Source: Labyrinthula sp. Ha (taxonomy: Eukaryota; Sar; Bigyra; Labyrinthulida; Labyrinthulaceae). Taken from it: a DNA stretch of 64,000 nt. Shown piece by piece: positions 8,981-20,069 of this stretch. Under the pieces are notes generated by a model. The model did not search any database, had not been told where the DNA came from, and saw only the letters and a list, made by a program, of their open reading frames with translations. The position numbers and the translations under genes are program-made. The stretch is from NCBI GenBank assembly GCA_015227615.1, contig JAALGZ010000001.1, forward strand, positions 310,001 through 374,000. Direction: 5' to 3'. Numbering within the stretch: position 1 is the stretch's first letter; each line of letters starts with the position of its first letter.

Positions 8981-11314
8981 TCAAACTTTTAACAGCTTGA
9001 TCTCTGTTATTTCTATCTGATTCCATTCAACATTTCCTTCTACATCAAAATCTTTCTCAAAAAGCTTTACATAACCTAAGATCTCTGAACAATTGTCACT
9101 TTCTACGCACTTTAAAACCCGCAGCATCTTGAAATGACGATAAATGTGCTCAATATGAAACTCGTGCGTTTCTGTTTCTGGATTCCTCCGTATAAAGGCT
9201 CGCATTCCAATTGCATCATGCTCCGTATTTATTAATGGGGAAGCGAGAGGCCAAGCCTTATACTTTCCATCTACTGTGTATTTCACGACTCCAGTGGAAA
9301 AAAGTTTTGGGTTGTATAAACAAAAAATTTGGTTCTTGGCAAGTTTTTTTGAAGCGTACTTAAACTGGCAACTTTCTGTAATACAAATATAGCACTGCCT
9401 TAGTGCATATGGAATATTCATCTTTGTATAAATTTTATCATAACCCAATAAAGTCTCCTGAGAGCATTTCCATTGGCCTTCTAATTTAGACAGAAAGTTT
9501 TCAATTGTCCCCTTATCAGTGATAAATTTCTTCCGTGCAACCTTTGCAGAGGATAAATTCCGACTTCGTGTTGGATCCAGTGAACTTCCGGGTCCTTCAG
9601 GAAGTATATTAAGCATTTTACTACTTAGGTTTCCTTCAACAAACCATTCATTTGAAGAGAACTTCTCGTAAAAATCCACATTCAAACTATTGTCAAAAGA
9701 AGAAAGAAACTCATTGAACTTTGTCTTTGCTAACTTCAGTGCAAACTCTGTTTTTGTATTTATGTCTGCACATGAATCTCCTTTCTCTGTTTTTATCTCG
9801 TCAAACGACAATGCTTTCAACCTAGCTTGAATCTGCTCTGTGAGATCTTCTTCGTGGGAAATTAAGAAAGCTGTAAACGCTCGAAGTGCAACCACTTCTT
9901 TTTGTGTATTTGATAAATTCTCACTAGTCTTCTCCTCGAAGAATCCACCAAAGCTGAACATACCTTCATCTTCAACCTCAACTTTAGTCTTACATTCTTC
10001 ACTTGTTTCCTCAGCTTCTCCAACTTTCTTCAATTCATCTTGATTAAAATACAACAACTTCTGCATAAATGCTGTTAATTCATTAGAAGCTGAGCGAAGT
10101 AGTCCAGTGTCTATTGAAAAAGGGTTCACTCTGCGACTGTTTCCAACTCCTGCAATACTACCAAAACTTTTCTTTGGCTTCTTTGTACTCAGGTTCTTTT
10201 CCAGCTTTGAATCTTTTTTCTCCTGTTTCATTACTTCGCTAGATCTTTTAGGCTTTCTACTGTATAATTTAAAAGGTTTGCTCATTTCAACATGAACAAC
10301 CTTGAACAATTGCCCTTGCCAAGCTGCATTGTGCTGATCTTGCACTTGTTTCAACACATATGCTCGTACTACGTGATTCGACCTGCTAATATATTTATTT
10401 GAAGTCCATCCATAATGCCAACCTCTTTTTTCCCTATTGAACTCGTATACAAGGACAGAATCATTATTTCCCCTACTAAAATGCTGCGAAGTTTTTATGT
10501 CACCTGGCCAGAAGTCGTGGAAAGGTTTATCTTTTGTTCGAAGTCTGCTTTCTAAATAACTCCTAGATATAACTTGGCCAATATGAAGTACTCTATCATC
10601 TTCTTTATCAAGTCCTTGATCTCTAGGCGCCATCTTAGCCGCATTCTCTAAAGAAATGTGCGCTATTACAAGAAATCGAGGAAGTGTGGGAATTTGACTA
10701 ACAGAGCTTTGAACGCTCATCGGGCTATTAAAAATATTTTCTTTGGATTGAATCGATAGCTTAAGCATCAAGGACATTCCACAAAACCCTGAGGAATAAT
10801 GTTTATCACCACAATATGGAAAGCACCTAATGTTCTTCAATCCACCGTTCCGGTTATTCCTTTGATATTCAGGTTTCCATTTATCCGTATACAAAAATTC
10901 CAAGCGATAAGTTGTAGAATCTTCAGTAAAAGTCGAAAACTCTGAGGAATCGTCGTGTTTAATTTCTTCACCCATAAAAACCCGGCTTTCTCCATGTCGG
11001 TTGGAAACGTCGGTACCGGGAAACTTTCTTGTGTAAAAGTCAAGGTACTCTTTTGAGTGAGTAAGATCTGTTGCTTTGTTTCTTCCTAACTCTATCCCCT
11101 TCCTTTCTTCAGCCGGATCAAATCCACGACCAAAGTTTGTCCATTCTTCATTCAGACCGTTTGAGGAGCCTGCATCACGACTTTCTTGGATACTTAATAG
11201 TTCAGAGGAGCTAAAGTACGGGTTTATAGCCTTAACATTTGGAAAGAGGACGTCTGATAGCTCGCTTAATGATCTTTCATCCAGTTGATCTCCACTAAAT
11301 GAAAAGTTTTTCAT
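8981..11314 (-). CDS. Unrecognised large protein (777 aa), possibly an Ig-fold DNA-binding factor
   Basis: An uninterrupted frame of this length in AT-rich DNA is certainly a gene, but I do not know the family. The N-terminal 120 residues are acidic/serine-rich and look disordered. Residues about 130-365 look folded, with Trp/Tyr/Phe/Cys blocks (WKPEYQR, FPYCGDKHYSSGFCGMSL, FLVIAHISL, RGWHYGWTSNKY) and end in HVEMSKPFKLYSRKPKR followed by a Lys/Ser-rich linker. That ending, a strand with S-x-P-F then Y-S-R-K-P-K-R, recalls the last strand of several Ig-like transcription-factor domains; this is a resemblance only. About 365-500 is Lys/Glu-rich linker. The C-terminal 280 residues form a second folded-looking region with several Cys (YICITESCQF, KCVESDNCSE). 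ATG 11314 follows GTTAACGAATAAG by a few bases. No intron is evident. Confidence 0.75.
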   Translation of the reverse strand: MKNFSFSGDQLDERSLSELSDVLFPNVKAINPYFSSSELLSIQESRDAGSSNGLNEEWTNFGRGFDPAEERKGIELGRNKATDLTHSKEYLDFYTRKFPGTDVSNRHGESRVFMGEEIKHDDSSEFSTFTEDSTTYRLEFLYTDKWKPEYQRNNRNGGLKNIRCFPYCGDKHYSSGFCGMSLMLKLSIQSKENIFNSPMSVQSSVSQIPTLPRFLVIAHISLENAAKMAPRDQGLDKEDDRVLHIGQVISRSYLESRLRTKDKPFHDFWPGDIKTSQHFSRGNNDSVLVYEFNREKRGWHYGWTSNKYISRSNHVVRAYVLKQVQDQHNAAWQGQLFKVVHVEMSKPFKLYSRKPKRSSEVMKQEKKDSKLEKNLSTKKPKKSFGSIAGVGNSRRVNPFSIDTGLLRSASNELTAFMQKLLYFNQDELKKVGEAEETSEECKTKVEVEDEGMFSFGGFFEEKTSENLSNTQKEVVALRAFTAFLISHEEDLTEQIQARLKALSFDEIKTEKGDSCADINTKTEFALKLAKTKFNEFLSSFDNSLNVDFYEKFSSNEWFVEGNLSSKMLNILPEGPGSSLDPTRSRNLSSAKVARKKFITDKGTIENFLSKLEGQWKCSQETLLGYDKIYTKMNIPYALRQCYICITESCQFKYASKKLAKNQIFCLYNPKLFSTGVVKYTVDGKYKAWPLASPLINTEHDAIGMRAFIRRNPETETHEFHIEHIYRHFKMLRVLKCVESDNCSEILGYVKLFEKDFDVEGNVEWNQIEITEIKLLKV

Positions 11315-14300
11315 CTATTGTATTCTTATTCGTTAACTTTTGCAATTGCTTTTTCCGCGACAACAAAAAAGTATGGAAGATACGGACAGATTCAATAATC
11401 GAGAAACTGGAATAGGGATAATTCAAATTCATTGCTGTAACATCACTTCCGGTAATGATACCAAAATATTTTTGCTCTTACAAATAATATCGCTTTTAAT
11501 TTCATGGATATGTTAACGGTTGACTTCCGTTTTGCAAATAACATAATTTGCACGTTCTTGGTTGCACCGGTTCATTACCCCCTATGTAGCTTTGTTGTAT
11601 TATCGAGATATGAGATGATTCTCGGATAACTCGCTCTCGCTCTTGAGAGACATTCTCGGTTTTGGAAGAAATCAAGTTTGTGGACGATAGATCAATATAT
11701 AGATTACATAAGAGAAAGTTGTCAAATGAATTGTTACATAGTCCATCACATACTCTTTTGAAATACGAAGAAAAGTTTTTTTTCAATTACTGTAAAACAC
11801 GTATTTTTCTTCGGAAAGATCTCAGGCTATGCTAATCCCATCAAAAGTATTCTTCAAGTAGAGTAAGCTAGTTTAAAGATATTGCGGCTTGCAATGTCTT
11901 GTGTTGTTGTAAACTTAATCTCAAACAGTTATGTTCAGATCATACTGACATCAATGTATATATGTTACTGTCATATGTATCAGATACATTCTTTAGGTGC
12001 TGGAGAAAATAGGACAATATAAAAAAAATGTTCCCAGAGGTTGCCTTGAGAGTGAAAAGCTAGATACCAGCTTCAAAGCATGAGAAGAAAAAAAACATTG
12101 ATGCATGAACCTAAAAGCTCATAATTCCCGTCATTTTTGCTTAAATGCAACGCACCATACCAGCTTTAACATGTTATACTTATAAGATCACTTTGTGTCG
12201 CAGGTTCTTTAAGTATCCGTAAACATTATTAACCTCTTTGTACCTAAACATTGCCTCCTACTCAATATGCGCAAAGACAAATTAAACTTGGCCAGATGAG
12301 AATCCTACATCTAACAACTTCAAGTTGATAGTGCTTAGTTTCCTTGTTTCTAGAAAAGTTCTATATGGCAAACAGATACAAACCGCTGTTAATTGTTGGA
12401 GAAAATATCTTGCGGAAGGCAAGATAAGAACACACCTATCTATCATAGCATAATCATTGCAAAATCCGTCTTAGGAATCATGACTAAAAATAAAAAGGAC
12501 AAGCCTTAAACAAGACGTTGGAGGCAAAACTACAATTTTCACGCTGCTACAAGGCAACTACATAAGAGAGATGCCGATAGGGGTTCAGTACTTAAACTAG
12601 ATCTAACTTTTGGTTTATTGTGATATAACCTTCAAGGTTATATTATTTCATCTCAAACAATATATCAAGTTATATCTTTGTTTTCTTTTCAACTACAGGT
12701 AGTGAAAGAAATAAAAATGTTAGACCTCATTTATGTCTCGTTGTTCTTACGAGAATAGTCCTCGGCAGTTCAGTTTTTCTCAACTCTAAAAGTGGGATTC
12801 CCGTTTGTCCTTTGGTCGATGAACATAGCTCGTTGTCCAAAGCATTTTGTTCTTTGAGGGTCAATATATTTTCGTTTTAACCAATCCTATAATAAAAATT
12901 CTTATTCCCTATTACCTGCCAACACAATGTGTGCAGTATCGTAAACTATAAGGCTTTGCTAAGCAAAATAAACTAGAGGTCCTGGTAGAAGAAAAAACGT
13001 CACTCACTCAGATAGAACACCCTATCCAATTATAATGGGCACCAAAGTCTAGATACTGCTCTATTTCCAGAACAAGAAACACCATGTTATCTAAAAATAA
13101 AATATTTATGTATTCAATGCAGAAACTTCATTTAGCTTATGGTGCTTGAAGATTTTTTCAAAGCAACATTGATCCTATTACCTATGTTTAAGCTATGTTT
13201 AACTATTTTTCTGCAATGAATAACACCGGTGTTACTTGGTTTACCATCTCCAATTAACCTTCAAACAAAGTGGAACGTTTCTTTTTCCAAGGTGTTCGCC
13301 TTTTATTCAATCCCTGATGTATTAGTTTCAGAAAAAGATTAACTTACACCGCGCCAATAAAAAATATTTTTTCTCTCACACAAATATTAACATCACCAAC
13401 AAGAGGAATGTATTTTTTGCAATTACCAGTTGCACAGACTTTTTTAGTTCCTGACATCTAATATATAGAAAGAACAATCTAAGGTGAAAAAGTTTGCAGC
13501 TTCAGTCAGAAGAAACTATAACTTGAGCTCTTAACATGGTTCAACTGAAAGATTTTTTACACAAAATGAAACACGTTTAAATTAACCACATTGTCACCAG
13601 CATAACAGCGGCAGACTACTACATACCACTGGTGTAGCATCAGGGCTTCCAGTATGAAACTCTTGTGAAAACAAGCCACTAAAAGGAAGTGCTGCCACTA
13701 ACATATAATGAACGCTCTCCTTTCTACCCTACTGGATGCTTTTCAATGCAATTTCACTGAATTTTTCTTCCCTACATCCAATAGCCCTTACCAACTAAAC
13801 AACCCGTTTTCAACACTAATGAAATTTATCTTATGCGATTTAGGTTTAAGCAGAGCTTTTTATCCATAACTCACTTTCGAGAAACTTTGTAGATTCATGA
13901 AAACGTGCATTATACATTACCTAACCAAAGTGCCAGGCCAACTCTAGGCTAATAGTAAGAACTATGACTTGTATGGTTTTCTGGTTAGGCTGTGCGCCAG
14001 TTGCTAGACACTATGAATAGGCCATAGTTGGCACATTTCCTTAGCCCTGCACTGTTGACATTATAGGTCCACTTTGTGGCAGCATATCTTACTTATTACC
14101 TAATCAAAACCTAAGTATCTATGCAGCGCTTATCAACTCACAAATACATTAAGCAACCAAACATCACTGACATCTGCTGCCTTCCCCCCGAGAAAACCAT
14201 GTTCTGTACAAAGCCAAATTTTCTCTGGTCACAAAACCTATTTTCTTAGTTAATCTGTATGGTAGCTATCCTGCCTGGAAATCTGTAATGAAAGAAATTG

Positions 14301-17300
14301 TTGAGCATTAATGCAGATTACTCTTTACTCAGTTATCAAAATGAATTTAAGCACTGGTATGATATTCAATGTTTTAGGCATTTTCAAAATTTAGTTGGCA
14401 TACAATCAGAAAATATTAGAATAGACGTTAAGTTGCAGCTAACTTCGTACTGTTCTTAAATCAATGTTTAGCTGTGCCTTCAAGAAATCTTTAGACCCTT
14501 TGGTGAACGAAATATTCTCATAGGATACTGTTGGCCCTAGTCCCTTTGCATTAATATTTTGCTGACACTGTACCCTCATTCCGAAGTTTGCTCAATCTAT
14601 GTTATGTTCAATAGCGACAACTACATGTAGCTGCCCTGCTTCTAATTAAGAGAACATAGTCTTAAGTAGGCGACTCTTACTGCATATATCTTTGTAAAAG
14701 GGCAAGAAATTACAGTGGCTGGGATGGTTTAGCTAAATTTAATTTATAGCATAGCATTTGCACTGTCATTGACTCTAATTTGTTACTTTTGTTGCTAGTG
14801 GGCTAAAAGGTACAAAATATGTTTTCAACGCTAATGATTAGTTAATGTCCAAGAAAAACTGTTCTAGCTGTCTACAGGTATCAAAGAAATAAACTTATCT
14901 GACCAGTTAATGGGTGAAAACAGGATGTTACCTCCTAAAAAAATTACTGGATTCTTCGCAACGCAATATGCTTGGATTATCGGTTTTCGCAATCTCAGCT
15001 AGCAATGATATATATACATCACTAATTACTCTAAAGCAACACCTTATTATGTTTATTTCTATTCCATAGTTTGCAGTAAAAATTCAAGGCAGAACCTAAA
15101 ACTTTATGGTGTATCTAGCAGAGGTGGTGCAGGGATGCAGTTCTGTTCTACACAAATGTTCGAACATAATAATTGATCATATCTAGAATAGAGCTGAATC
15201 TTAACTTTCTTCAGAAGATAAATAAAAGTCCAACCAGGGGCCTCAGCTCTTACTAAGGCTCTTGGAATGTAGTAATAAATGAAAATGTAATCCAAAAAAT
15301 GTATACAAGGCAAAACACGTACTCTAATGGACACAATCATTTAGAATCAACTTAATATGGGAAGAATCTGTTTTCTCAATCCTGGTCAAATTACTTCGTC
15401 ATATTCATTATTGTGAATTTTTGAAACAAAGTGCTAAAATATTTAAACGGAACTGTAGGGACCAATACTTTTAATAATATGTACTGTTATTTAAATATTT
15501 TTAGTATCGAAAGTAACATCGGTCGATATCCTCAACAAGAATGCGACGAATTTAGAAACTATTAAAAGGTTTTTTGATAGCTTCGCGAATTCCTAGATAG
15601 AACTGTATTTCCATACTCAAATCGTCTAGTCTTAATTTGCTTCAAGTATTACAATTCCTGATTTTTTTCATAGAGATCTCTTAAACCCCGAGAACCAAAA
15701 TGAAATTTGCTCTCTGTAACAAAACGATTAATGGTTCTTCGGTTTTGTTGCAGAAGGGTAGCCAATAGGCAAAATCCCTTCCACATATTTCGATAAAGTT
15801 ATGCAAGGGTATAAAAGCTTAACTGGTCCTTCTTTTCTCTACCATAGGTAGGGGATTTCCGGATAATTCTTAAGTTATATGACAGGTTCTGAGAATTTCA
15901 TATTCCAACTTTTTTCTAAGAATAATTTCATAATTTACCCAATAGTTTATTTTGAGACATATCTCACTAGAAATCAGGCGCAAATATATGGCTCCATTCT
16001 CATGTTATATTCTACAAATATTATGGATATTTAAATGCAAATATTATCTTGGGAGGGAATTTAATTAAAAAAAACAGAAGTTATAGTTCGGGGTATGGTT
16101 TTGCTATACCGAAATATTTGTATTTTATGATATAAAAGATCTTTTTCAAAGTTTCAAAAGACTTACCAATTTTTACACTTAAGTTTTTGTATATTAAGAA
16201 GTTTCTTAGAGTCTCCTAAAGGCACTTCTCTCCAAATTCCTTTTTTTTGAAATTTTATCTTTGAGTTATTTTACCTATTTCGATATATTTCCATAAATTT
16301 ACAGACCTTGATTTAATTGAAACCTAACGACCACATTCACAGTCTCTGGGCACTGTAGAGTATACACCACATATGTCGGTTTATCAACCAAGATGCTGCA
16401 CATCAAAACCTAGAATAAAGGAAAAAAAAACAACAGAAAGCTAGTAGTATTAAAAGAGATATATTTTGTACAACCTTCAGATTTGATTTCCGGGATTCCA
16501 TATATGTTGATTATTTTGGCTATTCTTGTTATTACTCTAGTTTCAGGCATTTCAACACATTTTGCCTGAACTTTCATCTCCCTCAAACTGTAGATCAATT
16601 TATCTGTTTAACTTTACTGTCGTCAACATATATCAGGAACAATAATAGTTTTGGACCCACAATCTTGTAATAATGTATAAAATAATTTTATCTTGATAAT
16701 TTTCTAATCTTGGAACTATTTATAAATTTATGGCCTAGTTTTTTTCGCATTTTCTAAGGGGTTCCAAAATGAAATGATTCTAAGCCGGAGATTACAGGGA
16801 TCACCTAAGGGTAGATCAGATCTAAAAACATGTTCTCATCTTTAATAATTACTTCAATATAGTCTATTGAAGTGCAAATGTTATGTTTCGTAGTAAAAAA
16901 AATTGTGGTCTCAAAAGTAGGTGTTCAAAGTGACTCATAAAATTTCAGTGGCAAATCTTAGGAGAAGGGAGTTAAATACAGAAGAATTTTTCACTGTTTA
17001 CTAAAGTCTTATATATTATTCTTAGTAGACACTAAACATGCATTTCAAGAAATATTCAAAAAAACCAAATAATTTAGATGGAGATGGATTTAGTATCACA
17101 GTACATTTTAATCTCAAAGTCTGTAGCTGAAGCTTTGGAAACAGAGAATGTAAAGATGTTTTCATCTAGAGTTAAGACTTCAGATGAATACCAGGAAGGA
17201 AAATATTGGTTGAGTTTGTGATCGTGTGATAAGGAACAAGGTTTTTCCTCAAAACTCGTAGTATTGGGCGAACGATTCGTATTTTATTAGAACTGCTCAT

Positions 17301-18110
17301 ATTAGTAATCTCAGTAAGATCTAATGTTGTTACAGATACCAGAAATCCTATCGAACTCGACTTTAGAATAGCAACACAATGGCAACTAGTTATACTGGAG
17401 GTTACATTTCTTCTATTTCCCTATTTCCTTGTTTCCAATACCTGAACACCTGAGTTGTCATCCCCATGTGAATATCCTTTTTAAAATCTCCATTTAATGA
17501 CGATATTTGATAGAGGCATCATATTTGGAATGTAAATTCGAAAGCCACCGAGTACGAAAGTATCACCCCCAGAAAGGGTATTGTAAGTTTTTTTCTAAAA
17601 ATCAAGATAGCAAAGCTTTTATATCTTAAAATGTAGCTTAGTCTACAATGTGTGCTAAGAGTCGCCCTATGTGCTATTTAGAGCTGTTTTGGAGATGCTA
17701 AAGCTCAAGTAGTTCTTATATCCCTTCCATACTTAACCAATTCTAAACTATTGAAAATTAAATCAGCCCAACCTTGGTGCTCAATAATTGGATCTCCATG
17801 TTTCAGTTAAGGAAAGTTATAGCTTTAAAATTTTGTTTTATTTTATTTACATGCTATAGTTAGACAGTATTTGTCTCTTCAATAGAGCTAGGATAGCCCC
17901 AAACAAGAAATCAGAGTGTATAAAGTATTTAGGAATCATTTGGCAGCTGAGAAATAGCTCTTTGATCACATACCAAAGCAACGTATTGCGTAGCTAATAT
18001 AGATCAATGTATTTTGGTTCTTTCAGAAAACCATAAATTACATAATTGAACCTATGACCGAGCCTACTAAAATATTAATTTAAAGGATATTTTCGCCCAG
18101 TCTTTAACCA
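11315..18110. other. Gene-free AT-rich interval
   Basis: About 6.8 kb without a credible gene on either strand. ORFs are short, lack conserved motifs and match what AT-rich non-coding DNA would give. Homopolymer runs and scattered AATAAA occur throughout. A 21-bp inverted repeat at 12623-12643 is listed separately. Some tracts near 12.7-13.0 kb faintly resemble retroelement coding sequence but not enough to call. Confidence 0.55.
12623..12643. repeat. Near-perfect 21-bp inverted repeat
   Basis: Ten bases ATATAACCTT, a single C, then the exact reverse complement AAGGTTATAT. It lies in the middle of a gene-free tract with no adjacent ORF. It could be a protein-binding dyad, the relic of a mobile-element end or chance. 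Confidence 0.5.
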
Positions 18111-18119
18111 TAGTGCATA

Positions 18120-18400
18120 TGAGTTAGTGCTAGTCACTTACTTGCAAGAATTAAAATAAATTCTTGTTAATGAAGGAATGGAGTAAATCGTACAAGAAAT
18201 AGACCTTTATATGCCTGTCAAGTGCTTTCATTGATGTTAGCTAAGCAAAAATCGGATTAGATTGGCTCTTTCGTATTCGTTATTAATGAATTTGGTAGAA
18301 ATCATATTTTGATGGGTGCAGTAAGTTATTTTACCTCATCACATGGGCTGGCCTTCCAGTGCTAATTCATCATGAACACAGTTCTTGGATCAGAAATCTC
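18120..18400 (+). mobile_element. Probable Ty3/gypsy-type integrase fossil
   Basis: The plus-strand frames here give a piece resembling a retroelement integrase: a zinc-binding-like C-x2-C region, followed by a catalytic-core start in which a glycine-rich turn leads to a hydrophobic strand and a Y-F-T-S/K tract (the segment usually read as 'ILVAVDYFTKW'). It is broken, short, without terminal repeats, and evidently old. It is about 11 kb from the RT/RNase H-like fossil on the same strand, too far to be one element without insertions. Tentative. Confidence 0.4.
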
Positions 18401-20069
18401 TGAGCTTAGTAAACAAGATTTTCATTAGGTCCTCAATTCCTAATACATATTTACATATTTACACATTGGTATTTTTTGTATTTTATCCCGATGTTACAAT
18501 GTTCAAGACTCGGATGGTATATTTTTTTCATGTTTTAACATTGAATTCTACGTAGTTGAATCCGCGCACCGGGATCGTAATTTTGTAATTAAACTATGTA
18601 GCAGCATATCTCTGCCAAAGATGTTTTAATCTCAGTTCCTAAGGTTTGAAATTCAATATTCTTGAAATCTTCTGAGGAGCCAATTACTGAAGAGGTAATT
18701 AGTCGGTTCTACAAAATCGTGTGCGGCTAGGGTTGACTCTAGGTATAAACTGACCCATGGATAATTTCTCTAGGTTTGTCATGAGTGGGCATTCGACGTA
18801 TGCCAAAATGAGCATAGACCCTACATGTTCCTGGAGAACCTTTTAGCTTTGCACTTTCAGTTTTCAGTAACTAACTTTTCTACTTACATAGCTTCTTTTG
18901 AGTATTATATTACTCTATTGCGCCAGTTTAAAAGTATTATTTATTCAATTCAATTCTAGGGGTACATAGAATTAATTTGGTACAATCTTTTTTCAAGCGC
19001 ATATGTATATTTTCATATCTGAAATAGAGATAGAAATATACAGTTTGGAAATTCTGAAGTTCACTAATGTTTGGATTCCACCAACTATGTACTTATCGCT
19101 GGTGACAACATAGGGGTGAAAACTTATACTCAATATCCAGTTATATGATGGATTTATTAGTATTTGTTATGTTCTTTATTACTCTGAAAGGGGAGCCGTT
19201 TCTTGATAAAAACAGTTTAAACTTTAAACCGCATATACTTTTTATTGTTTGCTGCTTTAACACAACATTCTTGGACAGTTAATAACATCCAATCTTATGC
19301 AAGAGGTAAATTCTGTAAAATTTGTTTATTATGTGATTTACATTTAAGAGCGGAGTTTTTTGTAGAGTTTAAATATATTCTTAAAATCATTGCTCCATTC
19401 AATAATTTCTATAGAGTGAAGTACCATGGAATCTTCAGGTACACAAAACCTAATTCTCACAAATTAATTAATCTACACTTTTATACGAATTATGGATATG
19501 CAACAAATTTAATGTATTGCTTAGTTCTCGAAACACATTTAGAGGCCTTTCCATAGTTCAAGTTCTCTTAGCTTCAGGAGCCATTCCCGATGTAATCTGA
19601 GAAAAAAACTCTTCACAGGACACCCTGTTCCCTTTGTTTCAGGTATCATAGGATTCTTATACTCAAGATCTATTTTTTCTCCATTAGGTATTTGAAGTTC
19701 TCAGGTCTTTTTCTTTCATGTACTAAACCTTTCATATTATGAAATTTTAAACTGAGAAACACTTCCGGTAATACAATATTATGAATTTACCCAAAAAAAA
19801 AATTCAGCACAGTGCAAAAACTCTGCCATTATCAGACATTCGAGATCAATTTTCACCACAGTAATAAGACTATAATTAGTAATTCAACAATGGAGAATTT
19901 ACTCTCATAAATACTATAAATAAATCTATTTGATGCATCGTATACTTCCCTTTCAGAACAAGCAAACTGAAGTGTAAAATATTGGTTCAGTTGTCTCTTT
20001 AACACTTCTGTTTTAAACCTCCTACAAATACAGAGAACAATCTCGTTTTCTAAAGAACAAGGACCTAGA
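18401..20069. other. Gene-free interval upstream of the Slingshot-like gene
   Basis: No convincing coding region. A 103-codon open stretch near 19.25-19.55 kb has no ATG start and no recognisable motif. The last 100-200 bases must carry the promoter and 5' leader of the phosphatase gene, but I see no clear CCAAT or TATA element there. Confidence 0.5.

Noticed and set aside
9840-10295. Plus-strand frames within the 777-aa gene
   Set aside because: Shadows of the Lys/Glu-rich linker on the coding strand; no independent start or motif.
19245-19556. 103-codon open frame before the Slingshot gene
   Set aside because: It begins without ATG, has no recognisable domain and no coding-like composition.
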